Shown: positions 44,637 to 54,520 of the stretch, piece by piece
Layout of the letters: each line of letters starts with the position of its first letter
Numbering within the stretch: position 1 is the first letter of the stretch
The notes under the pieces: generated by a model
What the model was told of the DNA's origin: nothing
The model's database searches: none
Seen by the model: only the letters and a program-made list of their open reading frames with translations
Made by a program: the position numbers and the translations under genes
From: Pseudoalteromonas luteoviolacea
GTDB taxonomy: Bacteria; Pseudomonadota; Gammaproteobacteria; Enterobacterales; Alteromonadaceae
Reading direction: 5' to 3'
NCBI RefSeq assembly: GCF_018100925.1
Contig: NZ_JAGJEH010000003.1
Coordinates: forward strand, 1-64,000
Length of the DNA stretch: 64,000 bases

Positions 44637-44707
44637 TATAAAAAATGAATGTTTTTAACTGTTTGCTTATTTTTTATCTAAACCGTACTCTAATTGCTCA
44701 ATATCAA

Positions 44708-45253
44708 TTAAGATTTGAGCAATTCACCTTTTGCAGCAAGCAAATATTGCAGCATAGACACTATCGTTAATACCGTCGCAGTCGCCAGTAATACATAGCT
44801 CAATACCAACATCCAAGTTGAAAACTGCCAAATTAGTCCAATGATCGCCAACATCTGTGCAGCCGTTTTAAATTTTCCCAAAGAAGATACGGCAACACTT
44901 GCGCGCTTTCCTAACCCAGCCATCCACTCTCGCAGAGCTGATATAACAATTTCACGGCTAATAATCACCACAGCAGCAAAAGTGATCCAAACATTTTGAT
45001 AGTGTGCAGCAATGAGCACCAGTGCGACACTTACCATGACTTTATCGGCAACAGGATCGAGAAAAGCACCAAACGGAGTTGATTGGTTTAACTTGCGAGC
45101 TAGATACCCATCTAATATATCTGTTACCGATGCCAGCCAGAAAATAAATGCAGCGGCAAAAAAAGCCCATGAATACGGCAGATAGAACACCACAGCAAAG
45201 ACGGGGATGAGAAACAACCTAAATGTTGTTAACGTGTTTGGAATATTCCACAT
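44708..45253 (-). CDS. pgsA: CDP-diacylglycerol-glycerol-3-phosphate 3-phosphatidyltransferase
   Basis: The 181-residue inner-membrane enzyme makes phosphatidylglycerophosphate, the precursor of phosphatidylglycerol. It has about four or five helices and the CDP-alcohol phosphatidyltransferase signature DG-x2-AR-x8-G-x3-D-x3-D, seen as ILDGYLARKLNQSTPFGAFL followed by DPVADKV near residues 45-72. MWNIPNTLTTFRLFLIPV at the start is typical. The ribosome binding site is weak. It follows uvrC in the same direction and precedes the tRNA array, the order known from E. coli. Confidence 0.95.
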   Translation of the reverse strand: MWNIPNTLTTFRLFLIPVFAVVFYLPYSWAFFAAAFIFWLASVTDILDGYLARKLNQSTPFGAFLDPVADKVMVSVALVLIAAHYQNVWITFAAVVIISREIVISALREWMAGLGKRASVAVSSLGKFKTAAQMLAIIGLIWQFSTWMLVLSYVLLATATVLTIVSMLQYLLAAKGELLKS

Positions 45254-45295
45254 AACTACTTAAAGAATTCTTTTTCTATATGTTCGCATGAAGTA

Positions 45296-47119
45296 TCAAG
45301 CTTTGTCATGCAAATGGTTAAATATCTTTTCAGCCAACTGCGGACTGATCCCAGGCACTTGCCCTATTTGTTGTATATTTGCCGATTTAACGCCTTGTAG
45401 ACCTCCTAAGTATTTAAGTAGCGCTTGCCTTCGTTTATTACCAACGCCGCCTATTTCTTCCAATACTGATTGTGTGCGTTGTTTTTGCCTTTTATTACGG
45501 TGCCCAGCAATAGCGAAACGGTGCGATTCGTCACGAATATGTTGAATTAAATGCAGTGCCGGAGAATCACTTTCTAAGTTAATCGTTTTTCGACCACCGT
45601 CAAATAATAGCGTTTCCAATCCCGGCTTGCGACTCGTGCCCTTGGCCACACCAATTAACATAGGGAGCTTCTCTAATTGCCAATGTTCGAAAAATGCCTC
45701 TGCTCTTGCCAACTGGCCTTTGCCCCCATCAATAAAAATAATGTCAGGCACTTTGGATACATCGGTCACTTTCGCGTAGCGCTTATTTAAAGCAAAGTCC
45801 ATTGCTGCGTAATCATCACCAGGTGTGATCCCAGTGACGTTATAGCGGCGATATTCTCTTGTATTGGGGCCCTGAGCATCAAATACAACACATGATGCAA
45901 CAGTATTTTCACCCATTGTATGGCTTATATCGAAACATTCCATGCGATCTATGTCGGCTAAACCTATCGCTTCTTTTAATAGGGCATAGCGTTTACTGAT
46001 AGCATCTTGAGTGCTTTGCTTAACCATAATGCTATTTAAGGCATTTTTATTGGCAAGTGCCAGATACTGAGCTCGTTCGGCCCGTACATTGATACGCAGG
46101 TGCACTTTACGCTTGGCTAGTTGAGTCAAAGCTTCTGTGAGTGCGTGTCGCTCAGATAACTCAAATGGCAATACAATGTCGTTGGCAATTCGCGCGTTGG
46201 AGCCATTCGATACGTAATACTGACCAAGAAAAGACGTCAATATTTCATCTTCGCTTGAGTCTCTTGGTATTTTCGGAAAGTAAGTTTTGCTGCCCAGTAT
46301 TTTGTGATCACGGATCATGAGCATATGAATTGCTGACAAGCCATTGCGTTGTGCGTAGCCAATCACATCCATTTCTGCAAAATTGCCAGCAACAGACTGC
46401 TGCTCTTGCATCTGTCTTAGCAAGGCAATTTGATCTCGATACTTAGCCGCAGCCTCGAAATTAAGTGCCATACTAGCCTGTTCCATTCTAGATACAAGAG
46501 CTTCGATAACAAGGTGTGACTTACCACTTAAAAATTGCCTAACCAGATCAACCTGCTGAGCATACTCATCATCAGTGACCTTATCTACACAGGGTGCAGA
46601 GCAGCGCTTTAATTGATGCTGTAAGCAAGGGCGACTACGGGCGCGATAATAGGCATCTTCACACTGACGCACTGGAAAAATCTTTTGCATCAATCTGAGG
46701 CTTTCAGACACAGCCGCACTACTAGGAAATGGTCCGAAATACTCCCCTTTTTGCTTTCGTGCTCCTCTGTGAAACGCAATTCTGGGGTGTTTGTGATCAG
46801 TGAGTAAAATATAAGGGTAAGACTTGTCGTCACGCAGTAGAATATTGTAACGCGGTTGGTATTTTTTAATTAAATTGTTTTCGAGCAATAATGCTTCGGT
46901 TTCAGTATTGGTCAGTGTCACTTCAATGTGAACAATATTGCTAACCAAAACCCGCGTTTTGCTGTCGGGAATATTTGCCCTAAAGTAGCTACTTACTCTC
47001 TTTTTAAGGTTTTTTGCTTTACCGACATAAATAACCTGGTGTTCGCTATCATACATACGATAAACACCAGGCTCTGTGGTCAATGTTTTCAAAAACGCTT
47101 TGTGGTCAAACTCTGTCAT
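45296..47119 (-). CDS. uvrC: UvrABC excision nuclease subunit C
   Basis: The 607-residue repair nuclease makes both incisions around a DNA lesion after UvrB loading. It has an N-terminal GIY-YIG domain (GVYRMYDSEHQVIYVGKAKN, residues about 17-37), a Cys-rich segment (CLQHQLKRCSAPC), a UVR UvrB-binding region near 200-235 (NFEAAAKYRDQIALLRQM), an RNase H-like nuclease domain (CFDISHTMGENTVASCVVF) with later DDYAAM and IDGGKGQL, and two helix-hairpin-helix motifs at the end (LKYLGGLQGVKSANI). Length is normal. It starts 14 bases after the uvrY stop codon, so uvrY and uvrC form an operon. Confidence 0.97.
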   Translation of the reverse strand: MTEFDHKAFLKTLTTEPGVYRMYDSEHQVIYVGKAKNLKKRVSSYFRANIPDSKTRVLVSNIVHIEVTLTNTETEALLLENNLIKKYQPRYNILLRDDKSYPYILLTDHKHPRIAFHRGARKQKGEYFGPFPSSAAVSESLRLMQKIFPVRQCEDAYYRARSRPCLQHQLKRCSAPCVDKVTDDEYAQQVDLVRQFLSGKSHLVIEALVSRMEQASMALNFEAAAKYRDQIALLRQMQEQQSVAGNFAEMDVIGYAQRNGLSAIHMLMIRDHKILGSKTYFPKIPRDSSEDEILTSFLGQYYVSNGSNARIANDIVLPFELSERHALTEALTQLAKRKVHLRINVRAERAQYLALANKNALNSIMVKQSTQDAISKRYALLKEAIGLADIDRMECFDISHTMGENTVASCVVFDAQGPNTREYRRYNVTGITPGDDYAAMDFALNKRYAKVTDVSKVPDIIFIDGGKGQLARAEAFFEHWQLEKLPMLIGVAKGTSRKPGLETLLFDGGRKTINLESDSPALHLIQHIRDESHRFAIAGHRNKRQKQRTQSVLEEIGGVGNKRRQALLKYLGGLQGVKSANIQQIGQVPGISPQLAEKIFNHLHDKA

Positions 47120-47133
47120 TCAAATAGGTATGA

Positions 47134-47784
47134 TCAACGAGAACTATCAATATCAATCATTTTATGACGAATGGCGAGGTGCGTTAGCTCAACATCACCA
47201 CTTACGTCTAATTTCTCAAACATTCTATAACGATAGCTATTCACCGTTTTAGAGCTTAAGTTGAGCCGCTCTGCAATATCTTGTGCTTTTTCACCCTTTG
47301 TGATCATTAACATGATCTGTAGTTCACGATCTGATAAGGATTGAAAAGGGTTTTCATCGACTTTACCACTGAACTGTGCCAACGCTATTTGCTGCGCAAT
47401 CTCTGGCGCAATATAACGCTGTCCTGAGTTGACCGAACGAATTGCATTGATCATCTCATCTGGTCCAGCGCTTTTGGTTAAATAACCATGAGCCCCTATT
47501 TGCATCACTTTGCTTGGGAATGGATCTTCACAATGTACCGTGAGCACAATGACCTTAACATCTGGACAATAACGACAAATCTTCTTCGTCGCCTCTAATC
47601 CACCTATGCCCGGCATATTCATGTCCATTAATACGATATCGGGTTCATTTTGGCGGCAAAAAGTCACCGCTTCTTCCCCAGTTTTAGCCTCTCCGACCAC
47701 CTTGAAACCACGCACATCATCTAAGATGCGTTTGATCCCAGTCCTTACAAGTTCATGATCATCAACTAAAAGTACGTTAATCAA
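47134..47784 (-). CDS. uvrY: response regulator UvrY (GacA family), TTG start
   Basis: The 216-residue regulator is the partner of the BarA/GacS kinase and drives expression of small RNAs that antagonise CsrA. The receiver domain has Asp54 (DIVLMDMNMPG), the Thr and Lys of a standard receiver (VIVLTVHC, LTKSAG), and a LuxR-type helix-turn-helix at the C terminus (LSDRELQIMLMITKGEKAQD then LSSKTVNSYRYRM). The start is TTG (TTG ATT AAC) with GAGG eight to nine bases before it; no ATG matches the conserved N terminus MINVLLVDD. It is the first gene of the uvrY-uvrC-pgsA cluster. Confidence 0.95.
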   Translation of the reverse strand: MINVLLVDDHELVRTGIKRILDDVRGFKVVGEAKTGEEAVTFCRQNEPDIVLMDMNMPGIGGLEATKKICRYCPDVKVIVLTVHCEDPFPSKVMQIGAHGYLTKSAGPDEMINAIRSVNSGQRYIAPEIAQQIALAQFSGKVDENPFQSLSDRELQIMLMITKGEKAQDIAERLNLSSKTVNSYRYRMFEKLDVSGDVELTHLAIRHKMIDIDSSR

Positions 47785-47923
47785 TGGAACATCCTCACGC
47801 TAGCCCTTGGTAAAAAATCTTTTTTGATTCGCTTTGCGAGATTAACATATAATTTCGCAAAGCATAATCAATTACATCATGCCAACCCACAAATATACGA
47901 CTATATTACTAGGTTTGGTTTGG

Positions 47924-49072
47924 CTACTCTCCTTTTTCAGAGAATCGGTTTACCCACAATGCAATCACACCGTCACCTGTGACATTACATGCTGTACCAA
48001 AACTATCTTGTGCTAGGTAAAGTGCAATCATCAAGGCTATCGCACTTTCATCAAATCCAAGCATGGACGTCAATAGACCCAATGCCGACATCACGGCACC
48101 ACCAGGCGCACCCGGTGCAGCTATCATCACAACACCCAGCATGAAAATAAACGGCAACATTTCCAACAGCGATGGAACGGCCATCGTTGGAGATAAAAAC
48201 ATCACTGCCATTGCACAAGTTACGATGGTAATTGTCGAACCGGACAAATGAATTGTAGCACATAAAGGAACTGAAAAGTTTGCTACTTCTTCAGAAACAC
48301 CGTTAGCCTTGCTCGCTCTCAACGAGACAGGAATGGTCGCCGCACTAGACATAGTTCCAATCGCAGTGAAATATGCTGGCAGCATATTTTTGACCAATTC
48401 TAATGGACTGCGTTTTAGCATCAACCCAGAAACAACAAACAAGGTTGTTAACCACAACCAATGCATCCCAACCGCAGCCACAAGTACCACACCAAACGTG
48501 CTAAGTGTATCAACAACCGTGCCAGCTACTGCCATTTCGGCAAATACACCTGCAATATAAAAAGGCAACGCTGGAATAATTACTTTAGCCAGCAGGGCAT
48601 CAATGACGTCACGGCCCTGATCGACAACATCTTTCAACTGACCTAAATTTAGCTGGCTAATGCCAATACCAAAAATAAATGCAGCGGCAAGTGCCGTCAT
48701 CACGCTCATCAGCGGTGGAATTTCTAATTGAATATAACCTTTTAACTCGGCGCCTTTGGCAGCTTCATAGGCAACACTCCCCTCAAAGAAGCCCGTTGCA
48801 AATAATACCAGTAGTACAGCCAAAGTCCCCGCGATCACAGTAGAGCTGTATGCAAAGCCGACCGTTTTACCTAAAAGGTGCCCTGATGTCTTAGGTAAAC
48901 CGGCAATACCTGAGGCGATAAAGAACAAGATAATTAATGGAATTGTAAAACTAATTAGTTGGCCTATTATGACCTTAGCCGTATATAACAGCTCAGTCAG
49001 ACCTAAAGGCAAGTACAAACCTGCCAAAATACCGCCCACAATACCGGCGATGAGTTTTATTATTAGAGACAT
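47924..49072 (-). CDS. dicarboxylate/amino acid:cation symporter (DAACS family)
   Basis: The 382-residue inner-membrane carrier has about eight helices and two re-entrant loops, like GltP, SstT and DctA. The serine-rich signature IGTMSSAATIPVSLRAS appears near residues 240-255, and the second motif HLSGSTITIVTCAMAV near 275-290. The substrate could be glutamate/aspartate, serine/threonine or a C4-dicarboxylate; the motifs do not decide. It is slightly short (family 400-430), mainly at the ends. The ribosome binding site is weak. It is transcribed leftward, separated from uvrY by about 140 bases. Confidence 0.88.
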   Translation of the reverse strand: MSLIIKLIAGIVGGILAGLYLPLGLTELLYTAKVIIGQLISFTIPLIILFFIASGIAGLPKTSGHLLGKTVGFAYSSTVIAGTLAVLLVLFATGFFEGSVAYEAAKGAELKGYIQLEIPPLMSVMTALAAAFIFGIGISQLNLGQLKDVVDQGRDVIDALLAKVIIPALPFYIAGVFAEMAVAGTVVDTLSTFGVVLVAAVGMHWLWLTTLFVVSGLMLKRSPLELVKNMLPAYFTAIGTMSSAATIPVSLRASKANGVSEEVANFSVPLCATIHLSGSTITIVTCAMAVMFLSPTMAVPSLLEMLPFIFMLGVVMIAAPGAPGGAVMSALGLLTSMLGFDESAIALMIALYLAQDSFGTACNVTGDGVIALWVNRFSEKGE

Positions 49073-49271
49073 AGTTTGTCCGATCTACATTTAAACCAAG
49101 CTCCTTTTTATCATGTTTTTACCTCTTAGGTATACAAATTCGATACTTTAACTTCAGTTCATTCACCTGAGTTCACCCGATATTAACGCAACTCAACGAG
49201 AATGAATTGTTGCTTTAAACTATTCTTATTAAATTAACACTCCATAGTTTCTGCGAATTAAACCATCTATC

Positions 49272-51572
49272 ATGATTAGAAGTACCAGCCTTATATGCAC
49301 CCTACTATTGTCTGCCGCTGCTGTTGCCGCACCGCAGCCAATAGAGATCCCATTTATAGAGCAAGCAGCCATAATAGACGGCAAAATAGATGAACCAATC
49401 TGGCAATCAGCTCAAGAAATCCTCATTGATAATGTCACCTGGCCTCATGAAAATATCGCAAGCCCAGTGTCAACGAAGGCCTTGGTTTACGAAAATGGTG
49501 AAGCGTTATTTATCGCATTTATTGCAAAAGACCCAACACCGAAAGAAATACGGGCACACTATCGAGATAGAGATAAAATCTGGAACGACGATCTTGTCGG
49601 ACTGAAAATTGACTCGCTTAACACCAGCCAAAATGCTTACCAGTTCTTCATCAACCCGTTAGGGGTCCAACTGGACTCGATCGAAAACGAGCTAACCAAA
49701 AACGAAAACTCGTCTTGGAATGGTATCTGGTCGAGCAAGGGGGAGATTACACCAGATGGATATCGTGTTGAAGTTAAAATACCTCTGCGGGTGCTCAATT
49801 TTAACGACTCACAGGGCACCAAACAAATGGCCATGGAATTCCTGCGTTTTTTACCAAGGGATGAAAGGCTACGTATTTCTAATATGCAACTTGACCACAA
49901 TAACAGCTGCTGGATCTGTCAAATGCCAGCGGTAAGTGGATTTGCCTCAGCTAAACAAAGTAATAACTTAACAATCACACCTGCACTGGCCATTGCACAC
50001 ACTCAAACACGTGATATTGACGACGCTGTAGTACCTGACTTCGAAAGTGATACCGACTACGAGCCCGGCCTTGATGTAAAGTGGGCTGTTACACCTGATA
50101 CCACTTTAAACTTAACTGTAAATCCAGACTTTTCTCAGGTTGAAGTTGACACTGGACAGTTAAGTGTTAACAACAGCTTCAGCTTATTCTTTCCTGAAAA
50201 ACGCGCCTTTTTCTTAGAAAACAGCGATTACTTCTCTTCCCATTTAAACTTGGTGCATACGCGTAACGTATCTGCACCAGATTATGGCATTAAAGCTACG
50301 AGCAGCAAACAAGGGCACACATTTGCCGGTTTTATTGCCAATGACGATTCAACACATGTATTAGTACCCGGTAATTTAGGGTCAAGCATCGTTTCACTTG
50401 AACAAAAAAGTGAAAACGCCGCGCTGAGATATCGCTATGATGCCAATGACCAGCTGTCTATTGGCACAACTGGCACCATCAGACAAAGCGAAGATTATCG
50501 TAACCAAGTCTTGAGTATTGACAGTAAATATCGCCCAACTAAACACGATACAATTAAGCTACAAGCCATCACGACCGACACTCAGTATGATCAACACTTT
50601 ATCGATGAAGTATGTGATGACGATCCTATTGAGTCTTGTGAAATTGATGAAAGCGTTTTAAGGGTGCAAAACCATGGTGATCAGCAAGGATTGGGCTATT
50701 ACGCCAGTTATGAACACAATCGTAAACACTGGCGAGCATTTGGGTCATATCGCAATTACGACGCAGCGCTACGTGCTGACTTAGGATTTATTTCTCAAGT
50801 GGATTTTAATAAGTTTATTACCGGGTTTGAATATCGTTGGTACGGGGATGAATCCAACTGGTGGAATCGTGCCAATTGGTACAGCGACTGGGATATTAGT
50901 CATAATGAGGATGGAGAGTTACTAGAAAAAGAAGTGCAATCAAACTTCAAAGTACAGGGCCCGCTGCAAAGTATTGTTCAGGTTGGGTTTGATCACCGTA
51001 AGCGTACGGGTCAACGACACGATGAAACGCTATTAGAAATAGACGGCAACACAGACATGTTCACTGAGAATTTCCAGTGGATGTATTTAGAGATGAAACC
51101 AAGAGCAGGCGTATTTGCAGGACTTAGATTGAATACAGGCAATAAATTAGATATTGCTAACAACCGTTTAGGGCAGCGATACATCGTAAAACCCACTCTA
51201 AACTTCAACCTTGGTCGCCACTTCGAAGTTAAATTGCGCCACACCTACGAACGCTTAGAGCACGACGGCGAAAATGTATATACCGCGAATTTGTCAGATG
51301 CACGATTTACCTACCAATTTGGTATAAACAGTTACGTGCGCTTGGCACTTATCAACCTTGATATAGAGCGCAACCAACACAAATATATAGATGACGTCGA
51401 TAGCCGCTACAAAAAGCTCAGCACCCAGCTTTTGTACGCCTACAAATTAAATCCTGAAACAGTGCTGTTTGTAGGCTACTCTGATAGTGGCTATCAAGAT
51501 GATGATTTAAGTGACATCACCAAAGATAATAAAACCTTTTTCGCCAAATTTAGCTACGCATGGCTACGTTGA
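49272..51572 (+). CDS. DUF5916-type outer-membrane protein with CBM9-like domain
   Basis: The 766-residue protein has a signal peptide (residues 1-20), a CBM9/DOMON-like beta-sandwich at about residues 25-215 (IDEPIWQSAQEILIDNVTWP, VEVKIPLRVLNF), and a long C-terminal region of alternating strands that looks like an outer-membrane barrel (NLTVNPDFSQVEVDTGQLSV, FSLFFPEKRAFFLENSDYF), ending SYAWLR. This is the layout of DUF5916 carbohydrate-binding family 9 proteins common in marine bacteria; their function is not settled. A strong terminator follows. It is transcribed alone. Confidence 0.85.
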   Translation: MIRSTSLICTLLLSAAAVAAPQPIEIPFIEQAAIIDGKIDEPIWQSAQEILIDNVTWPHENIASPVSTKALVYENGEALFIAFIAKDPTPKEIRAHYRDRDKIWNDDLVGLKIDSLNTSQNAYQFFINPLGVQLDSIENELTKNENSSWNGIWSSKGEITPDGYRVEVKIPLRVLNFNDSQGTKQMAMEFLRFLPRDERLRISNMQLDHNNSCWICQMPAVSGFASAKQSNNLTITPALAIAHTQTRDIDDAVVPDFESDTDYEPGLDVKWAVTPDTTLNLTVNPDFSQVEVDTGQLSVNNSFSLFFPEKRAFFLENSDYFSSHLNLVHTRNVSAPDYGIKATSSKQGHTFAGFIANDDSTHVLVPGNLGSSIVSLEQKSENAALRYRYDANDQLSIGTTGTIRQSEDYRNQVLSIDSKYRPTKHDTIKLQAITTDTQYDQHFIDEVCDDDPIESCEIDESVLRVQNHGDQQGLGYYASYEHNRKHWRAFGSYRNYDAALRADLGFISQVDFNKFITGFEYRWYGDESNWWNRANWYSDWDISHNEDGELLEKEVQSNFKVQGPLQSIVQVGFDHRKRTGQRHDETLLEIDGNTDMFTENFQWMYLEMKPRAGVFAGLRLNTGNKLDIANNRLGQRYIVKPTLNFNLGRHFEVKLRHTYERLEHDGENVYTANLSDARFTYQFGINSYVRLALINLDIERNQHKYIDDVDSRYKKLSTQLLYAYKLNPETVLFVGYSDSGYQDDDLSDITKDNKTFFAKFSYAWLR

Positions 51573-51581
51573 TGAAAAGCC

Positions 51582-51620
51582 CTGCTAATTACCCAAAGTA
51601 ATTAGCAGTGTATTTTTTAT
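51582..51620 (+). terminator. intrinsic terminator of the DUF5916 gene
   Basis: CTGCTAATTAC (51582-51592) pairs perfectly with GTAATTAGCAG (51598-51608) around CCAAA, followed by TGTATTTTTTATT. Confidence 0.92.
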
Positions 51621-51752
51621 TCGTTATAGCTATAAGCTTTTTTAATATATCATATAGCCATTCTTTACTTCTTGTTTTGCTACAGGATCAGTAAAGTGTG
51701 GCTATATTAAGTGTTATACACAATAGTCCTAAGCTCATTCAAGGGAACATTT

Positions 51753-52721
51753 ATGTCTAAAGTATTTTCAGATAACAGCCTAGCAATAGGCCAAACTCCA
51801 ATTGTTAAACTAAATCGAGTAACTGGCGGCAACGTATACGCCAAAGTTGAATCTCGCAACCCGAGCTTTAGCGTAAAATGTCGTATCGGTGCTTCTATGA
51901 TTTGGGAAGCTGAAAAACAAGGCCTATTAGGGGATGGTAAAGAGCTGATCGAGCCAACTTCAGGTAATACAGGTATTGCCCTTGCATTTGTTGCGGCATC
52001 ACGTGGTTACAAACTTACTTTAACTATGCCAAATACAATGAGTCTTGAGCGTCGTAAGTTACTAAAAGCACTAGGTGCAAACTTAGTACTGACTGAAGGT
52101 GCTAAAGGCATGAAAGGCGCTATCGAGAAAGCTAATGAAATTCTTGAAAGCGATCCTCAAAAGTATGTTCTTTTACAGCAGTTTGAAAACCCAGCAAACC
52201 CTAAAATTCACTTTGAAACAACAGGTCCTGAAATCTTTGATGCACTTGAAGGTAATATCGACTACTTCGTAGCAGGTGTTGGCACAGGTGGTACAATCTC
52301 AGGTGTAAGCCGTTTCTTGAAACAAGAAAAAGGCCTTGATGTTAAATCAATTGCTGTAGAGCCTAGCGATTCACCAGTAATCTCTCAAACACTTGCAGGC
52401 GAAGAGGTTAAACCTGGTCCACACAAAATCCAAGGTATCGGCGCAGGTTTTATCCCTGGCAACCTAGATTTAGAACTTATTGACGGTGCAGAGCAAGTAT
52501 CAAACGAAGACGCGATTGCAATGGCACATCAGCTAATGAAAGACGAAGGTATTCTTGTCGGTATTTCATCTGGCGCGGCAGTCGTTGCGGCTAAGCGTAT
52601 CGCTGAAAAGCCAGAAAACGCAGATAAAAACATTGTGGTAATTTTACCAAGCGCTACTGAGCGTTACTTATCTAGCCCAATGTTCGCAGATGAATTCAGC
52701 GATCAAGAGCTAGTTCAATAA
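51753..52721 (+). CDS. cysK: cysteine synthase A (O-acetylserine sulfhydrylase)
   Basis: The 322-residue PLP enzyme makes cysteine from O-acetylserine and sulfide. The PLP-binding Lys42 lies in [12 protein letters not shown], the phosphate loop is [10 protein letters not shown], and the [10 protein letters not shown] loop holds the cofactor phosphate. The substrate loop is [10 protein letters not shown]. The start is ATG 51753 with AAGGGAAC upstream, giving [16 protein letters not shown]; an earlier in-frame ATG-like frame at 51711 lacks conserved sequence. Codon use is strongly biased to those of highly expressed genes (many GGT, GCA, AAA). A terminator hairpin follows the stop. Confidence 0.96.
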   Translation: MSKVFSDNSLAIGQTPIVKLNRVTGGNVYAKVESRNPSFSVKCRIGASMIWEAEKQGLLGDGKELIEPTSGNTGIALAFVAASRGYKLTLTMPNTMSLERRKLLKALGANLVLTEGAKGMKGAIEKANEILESDPQKYVLLQQFENPANPKIHFETTGPEIFDALEGNIDYFVAGVGTGGTISGVSRFLKQEKGLDVKSIAVEPSDSPVISQTLAGEEVKPGPHKIQGIGAGFIPGNLDLELIDGAEQVSNEDAIAMAHQLMKDEGILVGISSGAAVVAAKRIAEKPENADKNIVVILPSATERYLSSPMFADEFSDQELVQ

Positions 52722-52739
52722 ACTGCCAAATATATCTAT

Positions 52740-52770
52740 AAAGGCCAGTTTTAAGCTGGCCTTTACTTCT
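52740..52770 (+). terminator. intrinsic terminator of cysK
   Basis: AAAGGCCAG (52740-52748) pairs with CTGGCCTTT (52756-52764) around TTTTAAG, followed by ACTTCTT. Confidence 0.85.
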
Positions 52771-53021
52771 TATTGGATAATCCAGATAATCTCCTTCGCC
52801 TTTCCCCGTATTCTTACTAAACTAAACAAATAAATACAATATGAATATTAGCTACCCACCCTTGGTTGGTAGGCCCAACCACTGAGATTCTGTGGTTAAA
52901 GCATATTGTTACTCTGTAATGGTATCCATAATATACAAAGTCTGTTTAAGTCCAGTCTTGCGTTTATTTGACTTGGGAAAACCAAAATATAGCAAAATAT
53001 ATGCATAAGGAATTTAGTAAA

Positions 53022-53924
53022 ATGAAATTAGTCGTAGGCCTTGTCATCAGCTATCTCATTCTATTTGCATCCCCTACCAGTGCAAGCCTACAAGTGGGAT
53101 TTTTTAAATCAGGGCAATATCAAATGATTGTCGGAACGCCTCACGAAAACGGATACTTGTTCAGTAAAAACCCAACAAAAGAGCAGCTGCATTTAGTAAC
53201 GCTAGATTGGCCCCCCTACATCGGCGATCAACTTTGTAATAAAGGGTGGGTTTTTCAATTTACCATTTCTCTGCTTGTTGATCAGGGATACCCGGTGTAT
53301 GTCGAGTTTTTACCTTGGGCAAGGGCTGTTAAAGCTGCTGAATCCGGTCGAGCAGATATTTTGTTCCCAGAATACTTTATTGAAGATGCGTCCCCCTCTG
53401 ACAACTATGAAGGGAAAACGAGACGTGAGTTGCTCGCATTATCCAATGCCTACCCGGGCGGTGAAATAGGTTTCATCAAACGTCGTGGCGAGCGGGACTC
53501 ATTTGAAGGAAATTTAAATGCACTTAAGGGCACTACCATTGGTGTCGTAAGAGGATATCAAAATACCCCAGAGTTTGATGCGATGATGGACAATGGAGAG
53601 TTTGTCATTGTCAAAGCAGTTGACGACCTTCAGCTCGTTAAACTATTGGTGGGAAAACGAGTTGATCTCATCATTGGCGACCCAAAAGTGCTGCGCTTTA
53701 CAGTAAGTTACTCCAATTTATCCAAATCTGAAAAAGTGACTTTATTGCGAGCTCTCGAAGATGTTCAACCCGCGCTTCGCTATAACAACTTATTCTTCGC
53801 ATTGAGCAAAAAGAAACCTCGCTGGCGGCAGGTGCTCAACGACATCAACAAAGGTCTCTATATTTTTAATAATAGTGGCGAGACTGAGCGTATTATAGAG
53901 ATGGGAAGCTCAGAGTGTTATTAA
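53022..53924 (+). CDS. periplasmic substrate-binding protein (SBP_bac_3 type)
   Basis: The 300-residue protein has a signal peptide (MKLVVGLVISYLILFASPTSA) and the two-lobed layout of amino-acid-binding family 3: LVTLDWPPYIGDQLCNKGW at about residues 50-70, YPVYVEFLPWARAVKAAESG, then ALKGTTIGVVRGYQNTPEFD near residue 170 and VDLIIGDPKVLRFTVSY. No transporter genes are adjacent, so it may be a solitary binding protein or a sensor. I take the ATG at 53022 (AAGGA about ten bases upstream); a TTG at 52968 and an ATG at 53001 would lengthen the signal peptide unnaturally. It is followed by a gap and a small secreted protein. Confidence 0.82.
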   Translation: MKLVVGLVISYLILFASPTSASLQVGFFKSGQYQMIVGTPHENGYLFSKNPTKEQLHLVTLDWPPYIGDQLCNKGWVFQFTISLLVDQGYPVYVEFLPWARAVKAAESGRADILFPEYFIEDASPSDNYEGKTRRELLALSNAYPGGEIGFIKRRGERDSFEGNLNALKGTTIGVVRGYQNTPEFDAMMDNGEFVIVKAVDDLQLVKLLVGKRVDLIIGDPKVLRFTVSYSNLSKSEKVTLLRALEDVQPALRYNNLFFALSKKKPRWRQVLNDINKGLYIFNNSGETERIIEMGSSECY

Positions 53925-54109
53925 AGTTTCCCTTAGCTCTTTAACAATCACTGCCATAGAGCCACATGCCACCACAGTCGCGTGTCACCTGACAGTATTT
54001 TTTGACTATAACTTTAACTTTCAATAGATGGCTGATACCATGTACCCATATTGGGATTAAACCTAATATATCTATAAAAATATAAAAATATAAAAATAAA
54101 GGATTAAAC

Positions 54110-54460
54110 ATGAAAAAGCTTTTCTTCGCCCTTTTGGCCGTTTCGTCTTCAGCCCTGTTTACGACAAATGCGCAAGCATCAACAACAGGTCCAAAGATTG
54201 ATAACCTGTACCCAACTTCATTTTACTTAAGGGGTGGTGATGGCCTGTATGTGGAGTTTCAGGCTGGTAGCATGCCTGGATGTAGTCATGGCAGAGGCGG
54301 ACGCTTAGAGAAGTCAAACTTTAACTATGATCAACTGTACGCTTTGATGCTAACCATGATGACAACAAAATCTTTCTCCGGTCGAGTCATTTTCAATGAA
54401 ACGAACCATAATGGCTGGTGGAAGTGCTCAATTTCCGGTATTGAAGCATTCCCACAATAA
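54110..54460 (+). CDS. small secreted protein, 116 aa
   Basis: The 116-residue protein has a clear signal peptide (MKKLFFALLAVSSSALFTTN, cleavage probably after AQA) and a mature part of about 90 residues with two Cys residues (GCSHGRG, WKCSISG) likely forming a disulfide. The sequence includes FYLRGGDGLYVEFQAGSMPG and FNETNHNGWWKC. AAAGGATTAAAC precedes the ATG, a good ribosome binding site. I recognise no family. It ends at a strong bidirectional terminator that it shares with queE. Confidence 0.7.
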   Translation: MKKLFFALLAVSSSALFTTNAQASTTGPKIDNLYPTSFYLRGGDGLYVEFQAGSMPGCSHGRGGRLEKSNFNYDQLYALMLTMMTTKSFSGRVIFNETNHNGWWKCSISGIEAFPQ

Positions 54461-54484
54461 TATGACCATTTTTGACATTTCTGT

Positions 54485-54520
54485 ATAAATTAAAAGCGCT
54501 TCAAAGCGCTTTTAATTTAT
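54485..54520. terminator. 17-bp perfect inverted repeat, bidirectional terminator
   Basis: ATAAATTAAAAGCGCTT and AAGCGCTTTTAATTTAT form a perfect 17-bp inverted repeat around CA. It serves the rightward small secreted gene and the leftward queE gene; the queE stop codon (54512-54514) lies inside its right arm. Confidence 0.92.
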